Source: Streptomyces sp. WP-1
GTDB lineage: Bacteria > Actinomycetota > Actinomycetes > Streptomycetales > Streptomycetaceae
Direction: 5' to 3'
Length of the DNA: 64,000 nt
Assembly (NCBI RefSeq): GCF_030450125.1
Contig: NZ_CP123923.1
Coordinates: forward strand, 5,146,001 to 5,210,000
The first letter of the stretch is position 1. The number at the start of each line of letters is the position of its first letter. Positions 23,021 to 33,705 of this stretch are shown piece after piece. A model generated the notes under the pieces. It made no database searches. It was not told where the DNA came from and worked only from the letters and a program-made list of their open reading frames with translations. Both the position numbers and the translations under genes were made by a program.

Positions 23021-26000
23021 TCCACGGCCGGCACACGGCCGTCCGGCGGCGTGGCCACCTCCCGCCCCGGGCGGCCGTTCCCGTACGCCGCCCCGCTCCC
23101 GCCCCCCTCGTCCGCGCCGCCGCGCCCCGCCAGCCCGGCCAGCAGCTTCGACACGTCGGCCGCGTCGGGCAGCCCCAGCCGGGCGAAGACACCGCGGGCC
23201 GACTCCAGATGCTCCCTGGCCCGCTCCGCCTCTCCCAGATCGGCCAGCGCCCGCCCCAGGACGACCAGGGCCTGCGCCCGGTCCCGTTCGGAGCACACCT
23301 CCTCGCAGCGGGCGACCGCCGCGGCCGCCTGCGCCACGGCCTCCCGCCGCCGCCCGGTGCTGCGCAGGGTCTCCGCCAACCGGTAGAGCACCTGCGCCTC
23401 CCGCTCCCGCAGCCCGGCCGCCCGGCACACCGCGAGGGCCTCGCCGTACCGGGCCACCGCCTCCTCGTAGCGGCCCAGCCCGTGCAGCGCCAGGGCGAGC
23501 ACATACAGCGCGTAGGCCGTGCCGACGCTGTCACCCAGCTCCCGCATCAGCGACAACGCGGACTCGCACGAGGGGATGGCCTCCTCGGGCCGCCCGCTGC
23601 GCACCCGGGCCAGCGCCGCGTTGACGGTCGTCGCCGCCGCACCGGAGTGGTGGCCCAGGGCGTGCGCCAGGGCGATCGCCTCGTCGTAGCAGGCCGCCGC
23701 CTCCTCGAAGCGGCGCAGGAACTGCGCCACGAGACCCAGGTCGTTGAGGGCCTGGCGCAGCGTGTACACGTCTCCCGCGGCACGGGCCGCCTCGACGGCC
23801 AGCCCCGCGTGCCGCCCCGCGTCCTCGATCCGGTCCGCGCGCAGCGCGATGCCCCCGCAGAGCATCCGCGCCCGCCCGACGATCCGCTGAGAGCCGGTCA
23901 GTTCCGCGGTCTCGGCCAGCGCGAGCGCCACCGGGGTCATCCGCTCGTACCACACGGCATGGGTGAACGGGCTGACCGCGAGCAGCAGGTCGACCGCGCT
24001 GCCGAGCCGGTCCTGCGCCGCGTCCGGCAGCCGCAGCGTGACGGCGCTCAACGCCGCCGCGACCAGGCCGTCGATCTCGGCCGCCACCCAGGCACGCGCG
24101 GCGTGCACATCGCGGAACTCCAGCCCCGCCGATCTCAGCGGGCCGAACGCGTCCGCCACCGCGTCCCCGGGGATCGCGTGCGGGAACGCGCTGGCGGCCG
24201 TCGCCAGCAGGAAGTCCAGCAGCCTGCCGAGGGCCGCCGCCGCCTCCCCGGGGTCGTGCGCCTCCGCGCGCTGCCGGGCGAAGACCCGCACCAGATCGTG
24301 GTACCCGTAACGGCCGGGCTTGGCGGACTTCAGCATCGCCGCGTCGGTCAGCGACTCCAGCAGCACCTCCGTGGTGGCCTCGTCGACACCCATCGCGGCA
24401 GCAGCCGCCGGCACCCCGATGTCCGCCGCGCCGGCCAGGGCGACCAGCCGGAAGGCCCGCGCCTGCGCGACGGTGAGCTGCTCGTAGCCCAGTTCGAAGA
24501 CGGCATCGATGGCCAGCGCCCCGATCCGCAGCTCGGCGATGCGCCGCTGCTCGTCCGCCAGCCGCGCGGTCAGCGTCGCCGCCGTCCAGGCGGGCCGCGC
24601 CGCCAGCCGGGTGGCCACGATGCGCACCGCGAGCGGCAGATGCCCGCAGGCCTCGATCAGCTTCAGCGCGTCCTCCCGCTGCGCCGCCAGCCGCTCCGGG
24701 CCGATGATCGAGCCGAGCAGGTCCAGCGCCTCCCCGGAGCGGAACGGCTCCAGCAGGAGCTGGGCCGTCAACGGAAGGTCGAACATGGGCGATCTGCTGG
24801 TGATGACGACGGCGCAGCTGGACGACCCCGGGATCAGCTCGCGGACCTGGGCGGCGTCCCGCGCGTTGTCCAGGACGATCAGCAGCCGCCGCCCGTCCAC
24901 CAGCGACCGGAACAGCCGGCAGCGGTCCTCGACGTCGTCGGGCACCTCGTCCTCGGGCACGCCCAGCGCGGCCAGGAACCCGGCCAGGACGAAGCCCGGT
25001 TTCGCCGGGTCGGCCCCGCTGCCCCGCAGATCGGTGTGGAGCTGCCCGTCGGGGTAGTGGGTCCGGGCCCGGTGGGCGATGTGCAGGGTGAGGCAGGTCT
25101 TGCCGACGCCCCCCATCCCGGCGGCGGCCAGCACGACCGGCGCCCGGCGCACCGGTTCGGTGAGCAGCGCGAGCCAGGCGTCGACCTCCTCGGCCCGGCC
25201 GACGAAGTCCGGTGCGTCGTAGGGGAGCTGGGCGGGCACCGGCTGCCACGCGGGGGCCACGGCCGCCGTCGTCGCCGTCCCCCGGCCGGCCTCGCCGTCG
25301 TCGCCGTCCTGCCCGGGCGCGCCCTCGCCCTCGGCGTCCTCACCCTCGGCGTCCTCTCGCGGCGGCCGAGGCCGCGCCGGTTCCAGCAGGTCCCGGTCGG
25401 GTCCGGCCAGCGCGGGGTCGCCGGCCAGGATCCGCCGGTGCGTCTCGGTCAGTTCGGGACCGGGCTCGATGCCCTGCTCCTCGATCAGCAGGTCCCGCAC
25501 CCGGCTGAACACCGCGAGGGCGTCGGCCTGACGGCCCGCCCCGTACAGGGCGCGCATCAGCAGGCCGTACGGGCGTTCCCGCAGCGGATGGGCGTCGGTC
25601 AGCTCGACCAGGTCCGGGACGGCGGAACGGTGATGGCCCAGCGCCAGGGCGAGTTCGAAGCGCTTCTCGCACAGCGTCAGCCGCAACTCCTCCAGCCGGA
25701 CGCGCTGCCGCTCGGCGAACGGCCCGGGCACCCCTGCCAGCGGCTCCCCCTGCCACAGGTCCAGGGCCCGCGCCAGCAGCCGCGCGGCCTCCGGTACCCG
25801 GCCGTCCGCCGCGGCGCGGGCGGCCCCGGCGGCCAGCTCCTCGGCACGGTTGAGATCCAGCGCCCCGTCCGGCACGGCCAACCGGTAGCCGTCACCGGCC
25901 AGTTCCAGGACGGTCGGCGCGGCACCCTCCGCCTCCAGCAGCTTGCGCAGCCGCCAGACGTAGGTGCGGATGGTGGTCACCGCCCGGGTCGGCGGCGCGT

Positions 26001-26166
26001 CCGCCCAGAGCGCGCCGACGATCTGGGCCATGGACACGGGCTGGTTGGCGCGCAGCAGCAGCAGCGACAGCAACGCCTGCTGCTGCGGCGGTCCCACGCG
26101 CAGCTCGGCGTCCCCCCGGTACGCGCGCACCGCGCCGAGTATCTGGAAATGGAATGCTCCGGCCAC
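22993..26166 (-). CDS. AfsR-like regulator: SARP DNA-binding/BTAD, NB-ARC ATPase, TPR
   Basis: 1057 residues. Domains: OmpR-type winged helix (about 1-95; [32 protein letters not shown]), bacterial transcriptional activation domain (about 100-245), Pro/Glu/Asp-rich linker, NB-ARC ATPase with Walker [17 protein letters not shown] at about residue 350 and [10 protein letters not shown], then a TPR array (about 720-1040). This is the AfsR/large-SARP layout; such proteins activate secondary-metabolism or small-regulator genes in an ATP-dependent way. GTG start with GAGGGGA upstream. The likely targets are the adjacent small exported peptides (45-bp repeat) or the biosynthetic cluster. True AfsR is not claimed. 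Confidence 0.9.
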   Translation of the reverse strand: MAGAFHFQILGAVRAYRGDAELRVGPPQQQALLSLLLLRANQPVSMAQIVGALWADAPPTRAVTTIRTYVWRLRKLLEAEGAAPTVLELAGDGYRLAVPDGALDLNRAEELAAGAARAAADGRVPEAARLLARALDLWQGEPLAGVPGPFAERQRVRLEELRLTLCEKRFELALALGHHRSAVPDLVELTDAHPLRERPYGLLMRALYGAGRQADALAVFSRVRDLLIEEQGIEPGPELTETHRRILAGDPALAGPDRDLLEPARPRPPREDAEGEDAEGEGAPGQDGDDGEAGRGTATTAAVAPAWQPVPAQLPYDAPDFVGRAEEVDAWLALLTEPVRRAPVVLAAAGMGGVGKTCLTLHIAHRARTHYPDGQLHTDLRGSGADPAKPGFVLAGFLAALGVPEDEVPDDVEDRCRLFRSLVDGRRLLIVLDNARDAAQVRELIPGSSSCAVVITSRSPMFDLPLTAQLLLEPFRSGEALDLLGSIIGPERLAAQREDALKLIEACGHLPLAVRIVATRLAARPAWTAATLTARLADEQRRIAELRIGALAIDAVFELGYEQLTVAQARAFRLVALAGAADIGVPAAAAAMGVDEATTEVLLESLTDAAMLKSAKPGRYGYHDLVRVFARQRAEAHDPGEAAAALGRLLDFLLATAASAFPHAIPGDAVADAFGPLRSAGLEFRDVHAARAWVAAEIDGLVAAALSAVTLRLPDAAQDRLGSAVDLLLAVSPFTHAVWYERMTPVALALAETAELTGSQRIVGRARMLCGGIALRADRIEDAGRHAGLAVEAARAAGDVYTLRQALNDLGLVAQFLRRFEEAAACYDEAIALAHALGHHSGAAATTVNAALARVRSGRPEEAIPSCESALSLMRELGDSVGTAYALYVLALALHGLGRYEEAVARYGEALAVCRAAGLREREAQVLYRLAETLRSTGRRREAVAQAAAAVARCEEVCSERDRAQALVVLGRALADLGEAERAREHLESARGVFARLGLPDAADVSKLLAGLAGRGGADEGGGSGAAYGNGRPGREVATPPDGRVPAVDHIFAGGGS

Positions 26167-26655
26167 CCGGTGTTCCCCTCGCGACGGTCAGTGGGGCAAG
26201 CGGACAAGATCGCTCGCGGATACCTTAAAGACGGCATCGGCCGGGCCGGGGATCCACTTTGTTACGACTTGGTGCGCGCTTGAGGGACGGGTGTGCCGGT
26301 CCGGGGCCCGGCTGTCGATCTGCACGGTCCGCCGGCCGCGCACGCACGTGCTCCTGGCCGCCCGGCCCGCCAGCGCCCGCGAAGGGACCACCACCGGCGA
26401 GAAGGCCGCCGACGGCCCGATGCCCGCAGCCCTGCGCCGTCCAGGTGGACCTCGGTGCTCGGCCCACCGCCGGAGCGCCCGAGCGGGTGATCGGCGGGCG
26501 ATGGCCTCAAGGGTGCGACGGTGGCCGACCCGTCGCCGCCCACGGACTGGACCGGCCGGCGTCAGCGGCTCGATCCGGTCCGGGCGGGCCGGTCGGCGGG
26601 CCGCCGCGACCATCGATGGGCTGTCGACCAGCCCGTCGACCGGCCCATTGCAGAG
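26167..26655. other. Intergenic region between SARP gene and tRNA-Arg
   Basis: No convincing gene. Several overlapping open frames exist on both strands, but none has a ribosome binding site or recognisable protein. It should contain the SARP promoter on the minus strand; I see no strong -35/-10 pair. GTCGACnAGCCCGTCGAC-like repeats near 26,630 are short and unremarkable. Confidence 0.5.
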
Positions 26656-26728
26656 CGCCCCCGGCAGGACTCGAACCTGCGGCCAAGCGCTTAGAAGGCG
26701 CCTGCTCTATCCGCTGAGCTACGGGGGC
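26656..26728 (-). tRNA. tRNA-Arg, anticodon TCT
   Basis: 73-nt cloverleaf. The acceptor stem GCCCCCG (26,728-26,722) pairs with CGGGGGC (26,663-26,657), with discriminator G. D-arm GCTCAGCGGATAGAGC, anticodon loop CTTCTAA with TCT, T-arm GCAGGTTCGAGTCCTGC. CCA is not encoded. The 3' end faces the accessory cluster on the left. Confidence 0.96.
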
Positions 26729-27002
26729 CTGGTGGCGCGTCCAAGGATAAAGCTCCCTGCTCGCCGACCCTGTCGCTTCGCCTCCGTGGCTCGATGTGGA
26801 GGTTCGGTGAAGCGGTCCTGATAATCGCAGGCGGGTACGAATCGTGCAGCGCTTTTGGCGTCCGACGCGACCGGGTGTTGTGCACTCGTTATGCCTGGCC
26901 CGCGCCCATGTCCCAGTCGCCCCATCCGCCCTTTCTGTTCCGTCGGCGCGCAGACATGTCCATATGCTTCAGAATTCCCCTAAAATTGGGCATTCTTCAC
27001 AT

Positions 27003-28625
27003 GTGGTGACCTTGGACGTACGGCCTCAGCTGCTCGACACACTCTCCGCTCTGCGCGACCGTGTCGCCGCCGCACGCTTTCCGCTGCCCCTGGCCGGGGC
27101 CCCACGCGCGCGTGCCAACCGCGACGAACTCCTCGCCCAGCTGGACGACTACCTCGTACCCAGACTACGGGCACCCGAGGCGCCGCTGCTGGCCGTGGTC
27201 GGCGGGTCCACCGGCGCGGGGAAGTCGACCCTCGTCAACTCCCTCGTCGGGCGCCGCGTGAGCGAGGCCGGCGTGCTCAGGCCGACGACCCGCACCCCGG
27301 TGCTGGTCTGCCATCCGGCGGATCACCACTGGTTCAGCGGCATGCGCGTCCTGCCCGACCTCGCGCGCGTCTGGGTGCCCCACCACGCCTCCCGCGACGA
27401 CGACCTCCTGCTCCCGGGCGAACTCCCCGGCGACCAGCCCGTCCGCGCCCTGCGCGTCGAGACCGCCGACACCCTCCCGCGCGGACTCGCCCTCCTCGAC
27501 GCCCCCGACGTCGACTCCCTGGTCGCCGAGAACCGCGTCCTCGCCGCCGAACTGCTCTGCGCCGCCGACATCTGGGTCATGGTCACCAGCGCGGCCCGCT
27601 ACGCCGACGCCGTCCCCTGGCACCTGCTGCGCACCGCCAAGGAGTACGACGCCACGCTCGTCACCGTCCTCGACCGCGTACCCCACCAGGTCGTCTCCGA
27701 GGTCTCCCGGCAGTACGCCGCCCTGCTCACCAAGGCCGGCCTCGGCGACGTGCCCCGCTTCACCGTGCCCGAGCTGCCCGAATCCGTCTGGAGCGCGGGC
27801 CTGCTGCCCGCCACCGCCGTCGCGGCCCTGCGCACCTGGCTCATCCAGCACGCCCAGGACCCCGGCGCCCGGCAGTACGTCATGGCCCGTACCGCCCACG
27901 GCCTCCTCGACTCGCTGAAGACCCGCATGCCCGAGCTGGCCGGCGCCGCCGCCGCCCAGTACGCGGCCGCGCTCCGGCTCACCACGGCGGTGGAGGGGGC
28001 GTACGACCGGGAGCACGCGCGCCTGCGCGACCGCCTCCAGTCCGGCGCCGTACTCGCCGGGGGCGCCCTCAAACGCTGGCGCGCCTTCCCCCTGGACTGC
28101 ACGGCGGGCGAACTCCTCGACGCCCTCGTGGAGAGCCTCGGCGCGCTGCTGCTGTGCGCGGTCACCGCCGCCGACGAGCGGGTGGCCGAGGCCTGGCGCC
28201 GCGAACCCGCCGCCGCGGCCCCGGGACTCGCCGGGTGCGAGCCCTCGCCGGAGAGCGCGGAGCACCGTATCGGCCTCGCCGTACGGCGCTGGCGGCGCGA
28301 ACTGGAGGAGTACGCCGAGGACGAGGTGCGCGAGCTGGACCGCAGCGTCGCGCCCGACCCCGAGGCCGTCGCCGCCCTCGCCGCCACCGCCCTGCTGGGC
28401 GGCCGCCGGGCGCGCCACGCGGGCGAACGGCTCGCCGACCGGGTCGGCGCCCACGGCGCGCTGCGCCTGCGCGACCGCGCCGAACGGCTGCTCGTCGACC
28501 ACGTGGACCGCGTCGTCCACCGCGAACGCGAACGCCGGCTCGCCCCGCTCGACGCCCTCGACATCCATCCCGAGCCCCAGGCCGAACTCATCGCCGCCCT
28601 GTCCGTACTGCAGAAGGAGAGGTGA
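27003..28625 (+). CDS. dynA: Dynamin-like / YfjP-type GTPase without membrane helices
   Basis: 540-residue large GTPase. G1 [17 protein letters not shown] (about residue 65), threonines in [11 protein letters not shown]3 [10 protein letters not shown] and a G4-like TVLDRVP lie in the N-terminal third; the rest is long helices. It forms an operon with the following membrane-anchored GTPase, matching the DynA/DynB pair that stabilises FtsZ rings at Streptomyces sporulation septa (established for S. venezuelae). The identity rests on the pair and on the neighbouring SsbB-type gene. GTG at 27,003 or 27,006; a TAAAAT -10-like box at 26,981-26,986 and no clear RBS suggest a very short leader. Confidence 0.78.
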   Translation: MVTLDVRPQLLDTLSALRDRVAAARFPLPLAGAPRARANRDELLAQLDDYLVPRLRAPEAPLLAVVGGSTGAGKSTLVNSLVGRRVSEAGVLRPTTRTPVLVCHPADHHWFSGMRVLPDLARVWVPHHASRDDDLLLPGELPGDQPVRALRVETADTLPRGLALLDAPDVDSLVAENRVLAAELLCAADIWVMVTSAARYADAVPWHLLRTAKEYDATLVTVLDRVPHQVVSEVSRQYAALLTKAGLGDVPRFTVPELPESVWSAGLLPATAVAALRTWLIQHAQDPGARQYVMARTAHGLLDSLKTRMPELAGAAAAQYAAALRLTTAVEGAYDREHARLRDRLQSGAVLAGGALKRWRAFPLDCTAGELLDALVESLGALLLCAVTAADERVAEAWRREPAAAAPGLAGCEPSPESAEHRIGLAVRRWRRELEEYAEDEVRELDRSVAPDPEAVAALAATALLGGRRARHAGERLADRVGAHGALRLRDRAERLLVDHVDRVVHRERERRLAPLDALDIHPEPQAELIAALSVLQKER

Positions 28626-28628
28626 CCG

Positions 28629-30830
28629 GTGTCCGCCGTCACTGACCAGGAGCACATGGACCACACAGACCGCGTCGAGCCCAGGGACCCCATGAGCCCT
28701 GTGAAGCGCACCAACCCCGCCAGCCCCATCGCGGGGCCCAGGGCCGTCGACATCGGCAAGCAGGGGGAGGGCGCCCGAGGCGACCAGGGCGGAGCAGGGG
28801 ACGGCAGAAGAAGCAGGGACAGAGGCGGAGACGGTACGACGGCCTCCGCTGCCGCCGCCCCGGAGGAGCGGGACGAGGAGGGCACGTCGATGCCGGACGC
28901 GGGCGGGGCCGTAGCGGACGAGGCCCGGGAAGGCGGCGAGGGCGGGAGGAAGGCGGGCCCGGGTGCGCGGGGCGGGGCAAGTGGCGCCGGTGCGCAGGAG
29001 AGTGCGCCGGGCGGCTCCCCTCGTGCCGCGCGCGCCCCCCGTGCCGCTGGCCCCGGAAGCGCCCCGGCCACCCCCGCCGACCCGCCGGACGCGTCCGGCG
29101 GGTCAGCCCCCTCCACCCCCTCCGGTTCCTGGGACGACGGGCTCATCGCCCGCCGTATCACCGACGCCTCCGCCGCGCTCGCCGCCCCCGTGGCGCCGGT
29201 CCCGGCGCGTGGCGGGGCCGCCCGTACGGTCGTACCGCTCGCCTACGAAGGCCCCCTCCGCTCCCGTCTCGACGCCTTGCGGGAACTCGTCGGGCTCTCC
29301 CGGACGCGGCTGGACAGCCAGACCCTGGCCGAGGCGGGCCGGGTGCTGGACGAGGCGGCGGACCGGCGCAAGCTGTCCGGGCGGCACACGGTCGTCGCGA
29401 TCGCGGGCGCCACCGGCAGCGGCAAGTCGCAGCTGTTCAACTCGCTCGCCGGGGTGGCCATTTCGGAGACCGGCGTACGGCGCCCGACCACCTCCTCGCC
29501 GATCGCGTGCAGCTGGAGCGACGGCGCCGCGGGACTCATCGACCGGCTCGGCATCCCGGGCCGGCTGCGCCGCCGTCCGCTGAACAACCCGGAGTCGGAG
29601 GAGCAGTTGCGCGGGCTGGTCCTGATCGACCTGCCCGACCACGACTCCGCCGCCGTACAGCATCGTGAACAGGTCGACCGCATCCTGAAGCTGGTGGACG
29701 CGGTGATCTGGGTGGTCGACCCGGAGAAGTACGCCGACGCCGTGCTGCACGAGCGCTATCTGCGGCCCATGGCCGGGCACGCCGAGGTCATGTTCATCGT
29801 GCTCAACCAGGTCGACCGGCTGCCTGGGGAGGCCGCCGACCAGGTCCTGGACGATCTGCGGCGGCTGCTGGACGAGGACGGCGTGGCGCTCGGCGAGCAC
29901 GGGGAGCCCGGCGCCACCGTGCTCGCGCTGTCCGCGCTCACCGGCGAGGGCGTCGGTGACCTGCGCGAGTCGCTCGGTGAGTTCGTGGCCGAGCGGGGCG
30001 CGGCGGCCCGCCGGGTCGCCGCCGACGTGGACGCGGCCGCGGCCGGGCTGCGGCCGGTCTACGCCGCCGGGCGCCGGGTCGGGCTCAGCGAGGAGGCGCG
30101 CGAGGAGTTCGCCGCGCGGCTCGCGGAGGCGGTGGGCGCCACGGCGGCGGGCGAGGCCGCCGAACGGGCCTGGCTGCGCAACGCCAACCGGGCCTGCGGC
30201 ACGCCCTGGCTGCGGCTGTGGCGCTGGTACCAGAAGCGCGGTACGGCGGCGACCGGCCGCCATCAGGTGGACGCCCAGGCCGACGAGGAGGCGACGGCGC
30301 GGCAGCGGGTGGAACAGGCGGTGCGTACGGTCGCCGACCGGGCCTCGGCCGGGCTGCCGGCGCCCTGGGCGCAGGCGGTGCGCGAGGCGGCCGTACGCGG
30401 TGCGCAGGGGCTGCCGGAGGCGCTGGACGAGCTGGCGGAACGGGCCGGGGGTCCTTCCGGGCGGCCGCCGCGTCCCGGCTGGTGGCCGGCCGCGGTGCTG
30501 GTCCAGGCGGCGATGACGCTGCTCCAGATCGCGGGCGGGCTGTGGCTGGTCGGGCAGATCGCCGGGTTGATGGCGCCCAATCTGGGGGTTCCGGTGCTGC
30601 TGATGGTGTGCGGGATCGTCGGCGGGCCGCTGGTGGAGTGGGGCTGCCGGATGGCCGCGCGGGGGCCGGCGCGGCGGTACGGCCAGGACGCGGAACGGCG
30701 GTTGTGCGAGTCGGCCGCGAGTTGCGGCCGGGCGCGGGTGCTGGATCCGGTGGCGTCGGAGCTGCTGCGGTACGGAGAGGTGCGGGAGCAGTACGGGAGG
30801 GTGGTGCGGGCGGAGGCGGGGGTGGGGTGA
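28629..30830 (+). CDS. dynB: Dynamin-like / YfjP-type GTPase with two C-terminal membrane helices
   Basis: 733 residues. The first about 165 are disordered (Gly, Ala, Pro, Glu-rich). The GTPase core has G1 AGATGSGKSQLFNSLAG, RRPTTSSPIA, G3 IDLPDHDS and G4 VLNQVDRL. Long helices follow, then two membrane segments (PAAVLVQAAMTLLQIAGGLW and APNLGVPVLLMVCGIVGGPL). It starts 3 bases after the first GTPase, so the pair is co-translated. The combination of a soluble and a membrane-anchored GTPase is that of DynA/DynB; the exact start within the disordered region is uncertain. Confidence 0.78.
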   Translation: MSAVTDQEHMDHTDRVEPRDPMSPVKRTNPASPIAGPRAVDIGKQGEGARGDQGGAGDGRRSRDRGGDGTTASAAAAPEERDEEGTSMPDAGGAVADEAREGGEGGRKAGPGARGGASGAGAQESAPGGSPRAARAPRAAGPGSAPATPADPPDASGGSAPSTPSGSWDDGLIARRITDASAALAAPVAPVPARGGAARTVVPLAYEGPLRSRLDALRELVGLSRTRLDSQTLAEAGRVLDEAADRRKLSGRHTVVAIAGATGSGKSQLFNSLAGVAISETGVRRPTTSSPIACSWSDGAAGLIDRLGIPGRLRRRPLNNPESEEQLRGLVLIDLPDHDSAAVQHREQVDRILKLVDAVIWVVDPEKYADAVLHERYLRPMAGHAEVMFIVLNQVDRLPGEAADQVLDDLRRLLDEDGVALGEHGEPGATVLALSALTGEGVGDLRESLGEFVAERGAAARRVAADVDAAAAGLRPVYAAGRRVGLSEEAREEFAARLAEAVGATAAGEAAERAWLRNANRACGTPWLRLWRWYQKRGTAATGRHQVDAQADEEATARQRVEQAVRTVADRASAGLPAPWAQAVREAAVRGAQGLPEALDELAERAGGPSGRPPRPGWWPAAVLVQAAMTLLQIAGGLWLVGQIAGLMAPNLGVPVLLMVCGIVGGPLVEWGCRMAARGPARRYGQDAERRLCESAASCGRARVLDPVASELLRYGEVREQYGRVVRAEAGVG

Positions 30831-31068
30831 GGCTGATCTGAGGGCGGTGGGGGCGGGGTGAGTTCGGGGTCGTAGCGGGGGTGGCCGGCGGTGGTCACTC
30901 GCACGGGTGGCGGAGTTTTCCACAGGTGCGGGGACCGTCCACAGCGCTCGGCGGGCTCGGCCCGGCGGAGGCAGTCTGAGGTCGTGGCAGACGCCGCCGT
31001 ACGGGACGGGCCCGTACGTACGTCCGCCCGTCCGGCGAGGGCGCCGGGCGGGGGAGGGGAGCGCGAGG

Positions 31069-31554
31069 ATGAACGAGACCTTGGTCTGTGTGGTGGGCAA
31101 TGTGGCGACCGCGCCGGTGTACCGGGAGCTGGCGGCGGGGCCGTCGCTGCGGTTCCGGCTCGCGGCGACCGCGCGCTACTGGGACCGGGAGAAGAGCGCC
31201 TGGACGGACGGGCACACCAACTTCTTCACGGTGTGGGCCAACCGCCAGCTCGCCGCCAACGCGATGGCGTCGGTGGAGGTGGGGCAGCCGCTGGTCGTGC
31301 AGGGCCGGCTGAAGGTGCGCACCGACGGGCGCGACGGACGCGAGGGGCAGCAGCAGTGGGCGTCGGCCGACATCGACGCCACGGCGATCGGCCATGACCT
31401 CTCGCGGGGTACGGCGGTCTTCCGCCGCGCGGGCAAGCCGGAACCCCCCGCCGGGGCCGCCCGGCCCGAGCCCGACTGGGCGACTCCGCGTCCGCCGGAG
31501 ACCGGGGAGGGCGACGCCGTCCAACAGGCTTCGGAACCAGCCACCGTGACGTGA
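31069..31554 (+). CDS. ssbB: Single-stranded DNA-binding protein, SsbB type
   Basis: 161-residue SSB with an OB fold (MNETLVCVVGNVATAPVYREL, FRLAATARYWDREKSAW, NFFTVWANRQLA, VQGRLKVR). The C-terminus is Pro/Glu-rich but lacks the acidic DDDIPF-type tip used to recruit partner proteins. That is the feature of the Streptomyces paralogue SsbB, which acts in chromosome segregation during sporulation, as opposed to SsbA. GGGGAGCGCGAGG precedes the ATG. It lies 238 bp after the dynamin-like pair, also sporulation-linked. Confidence 0.85.
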   Translation: MNETLVCVVGNVATAPVYRELAAGPSLRFRLAATARYWDREKSAWTDGHTNFFTVWANRQLAANAMASVEVGQPLVVQGRLKVRTDGRDGREGQQQWASADIDATAIGHDLSRGTAVFRRAGKPEPPAGAARPEPDWATPRPPETGEGDAVQQASEPATVT

Positions 31555-31769
31555 AGTCAGCCTTCCGCCCGGGTTTATTTATCGATAATCGCTGCTCAAC
31601 GGCGGTCCGGCGATAACGATTCCGGATCGGAAACGCCATCGGATCATCCGACCGGCCAGGGAGGCACAGCCCGAGTCCATAGGATGCCGGGCGTGCCCCT
31701 CGGGGCCACCGATTCTGCTGGTGGGACCCGTCCCCCACGTTCAACGGGTCCTGCTCGAAGGGGAATTCT

Positions 31770-33167
31770 GTGCTTGCTGCGCTCTCTGGGTTCTGCCGGT
31801 CCACCACCGTGGCCCGCCTGGCCGCCACCGCCACGGTCTCCGGGCTCGTGGCGGCTGGTGTGCTGTCCGGCGCCGGTACGGCCGCGGCCGATGTGGCACC
31901 GCAGACCGAGGGCGGGGCGAGCGCCACGCTGGACGGCCTGAAGACCTTCGGCGAGGCCGTGGTCCATGAGGCGGGCGGCGACCAGCGGGTGTCGGCGGGT
32001 CTGTTCGAGATGTCCGTGGACGGCGGCGGCACCCTCCAGACGTACGGCGTCGACCTGCACAACCCGGTCCAGCGCGACGCCCGCTACCAGGAGACGTCCT
32101 GGAGCGGCACCTCGTTGGGCACCAACCGGGACGCGGGCAGGATCGACTGGATCGTGCAGCACTCCTACCCCCAGGTCAACGACCTCGCCGCGCTCGCCCA
32201 CCGGGCCGGCGTGGGCAGCCTCACCGAGCAGGACGCGGCGACCGGCACCCAGGTGGCCATCTGGCGGTACTCGGACCACGCCAAGGTCGACGCCGTGGCC
32301 CCGGGCGCCGAGAAGCTCGCCGACTACCTCCAGCGCAGCGCCCGCGCCGGCGGCGAACCGGGGGCCTCGCTGACCCTGGACCCGGCCGCGGTCTCCGGCC
32401 GCCCGGGCGTGGTCGGACCGGTGACCGTGCACACCGACGCGAGCGCGGTCACGGTGATACCGCCCGCGGACGCGGCCACCAGCGGGGTGCGGATCACCGA
32501 CAAGACCGGCAAGGCGCTCACCAGGGTCAAGGACGGCAGCCGGATCTACTTCGACATCCCGAAGGACGCGGCGGACGGCTCCGCCCAGCTGAGCGTGCAG
32601 GCGTCGACGACCGTCCCGGTGGGGCGCGCTCTCGCCTCCGACAGCCGCAGCCAGACCCAGATCCTGGCCGGCTCCAGCGAGTCCGCGGTCTCCGCGAGCG
32701 CGACGGCCGACTGGGCCGCGCGGGGCGCGATACCGGCGGTGACGGCACGCAAGGACTGCGCCAAGGGCACCGTGGACATCACGGCCGCCGACCAGGGCGA
32801 CCAGCCCTTCACCTTCAGCCTGATGGGCACCGGGCACACCGTCCCGGCCGGCGCCACGCGCACCGTCCCGGTCCCGCTCCAGGAGGACCAGGGCTACGAC
32901 TTCACGATCACCGGCCCGAACGGCTTCACCCGCCGCTTCACCGGCGTCCTGGACTGCAAGACCCAGGGCACGATCGTCTCCAGGGCCGCCGCCCAGACCG
33001 TCGGCGAACCGACCCCGCTGGCCACCCCCGCCCCCGACGACACCGACCTCGCGGCTACGGGCGGCTCCGCCCTCACCCCCCTGATCGCCGGCGTCGCCAT
33101 CGGCCTGGTCGTCATCGGCGGCGCGGTCCTGGTCGTCCTGCGCAAGCCGGAACAGCCCGGCGAATGA
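31770..33167 (+). CDS. Thioester-domain (TQXA) surface protein with LAXTG sortase signal
   Basis: 465 residues. Signal peptide (about 1-40, VARLAATATVSGLVAAGVL, cut near TAAADV); thioester domain (about 45-180) with YGVDLHNP and TQVAIWRYSDH, the TQXA motif whose Gln bonds with a Cys in active members. Then Ig-like segments, and at the C-terminus LAATG, a hydrophobic helix and a basic tail (RKPEQPGE), the class E sortase signal of Streptomyces. It is anchored to peptidoglycan. The usual Cys partner N-terminal to YGVDLHNP is not evident, so the thioester may not form. GTG start with GAAGGGGAA upstream. Confidence 0.85.
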   Translation: MLAALSGFCRSTTVARLAATATVSGLVAAGVLSGAGTAAADVAPQTEGGASATLDGLKTFGEAVVHEAGGDQRVSAGLFEMSVDGGGTLQTYGVDLHNPVQRDARYQETSWSGTSLGTNRDAGRIDWIVQHSYPQVNDLAALAHRAGVGSLTEQDAATGTQVAIWRYSDHAKVDAVAPGAEKLADYLQRSARAGGEPGASLTLDPAAVSGRPGVVGPVTVHTDASAVTVIPPADAATSGVRITDKTGKALTRVKDGSRIYFDIPKDAADGSAQLSVQASTTVPVGRALASDSRSQTQILAGSSESAVSASATADWAARGAIPAVTARKDCAKGTVDITAADQGDQPFTFSLMGTGHTVPAGATRTVPVPLQEDQGYDFTITGPNGFTRRFTGVLDCKTQGTIVSRAAAQTVGEPTPLATPAPDDTDLAATGGSALTPLIAGVAIGLVVIGGAVLVVLRKPEQPGE

Positions 33168-33188
33168 CCCCGCCGCACGGCGGCCGGA

Positions 33189-33599
33189 TCAACGCCCCGC
33201 CCGCCGTGCCCCCGGCGCCACCACACCGACCAGCGCACAGACGAGGCCGGTGGCGCCCAGGCTCCCGACCATGACCATCGCCACCCCGACCGCGAAGAGA
33301 CCGCTGGAGTCGTCGGACCAGTCGCACCAGGCGGCGAGGGTCAGCCCGATCGTCGTCCCGGCCACCGTTGCCACGGTGTGCCGCCGGAGGGCTGCCCAGC
33401 AGACCGCCACCAGCAGACTCACCACCAGCCCGGCCACCTGCCACACCTGGTACGGCCCACTCCCCACCCCGCCGGCCCCCACGTCCCTGTACTGATCCCA
33501 CCCCAGCCAACCACCCCACAGCCCGCCCGCGACGACTCCCAACCCGAGCACCCACACGGACTGCTTGGCCAACTTCTTCCACCACGTTTCTGGACGCAT
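33189..33599 (-). CDS. Small integral membrane protein
   Basis: 136 residues with about four membrane helices (SVWVLGLGVVAGGLWGGWLGW, WQVAGLVVSLLVAVCWAAL, VAGTTIGLTLAAWC, LFAVGVAMVMVGSLGATGLV) and a short basic N-terminus. Unknown function. ATG at 33,599 chosen with GCTGGGGGT before it; an earlier in-frame start would add 14 residues. Convergent with the surface-protein gene, 21 bp apart. Last conserved-looking gene before the low-GC island. Confidence 0.6.
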   Translation of the reverse strand: MRPETWWKKLAKQSVWVLGLGVVAGGLWGGWLGWDQYRDVGAGGVGSGPYQVWQVAGLVVSLLVAVCWAALRRHTVATVAGTTIGLTLAAWCDWSDDSSGLFAVGVAMVMVGSLGATGLVCALVGVVAPGARRAGR

Positions 33600-33705
33600 A
33601 CCCCCAGCGTCACCCCCGCCTCTGGCCCCCGCGCAGAGCACTCGTACTCACCTCAACCCCCGCACTCCTACTCACTCACCCCCTGCCAGCAAGCCGCCCC
33701 AGGAA

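Noticed and set aside
23017..26283. 1088-codon plus-strand frame
   Set aside because: Shadow of the SARP gene; no recognisable domain, while the minus-strand frame has a winged helix, Walker A and TPRs.
26188..26620. Several overlapping frames before the tRNA
   Set aside because: All frames equally open, Arg/Pro-rich, with no start signals; treated as non-coding.
31557..31769. Possible riboswitch (ydaO/c-di-AMP type) before the surface-protein gene
   Set aside because: Conserved ydaO core sequences are not present; only ordinary hairpins.
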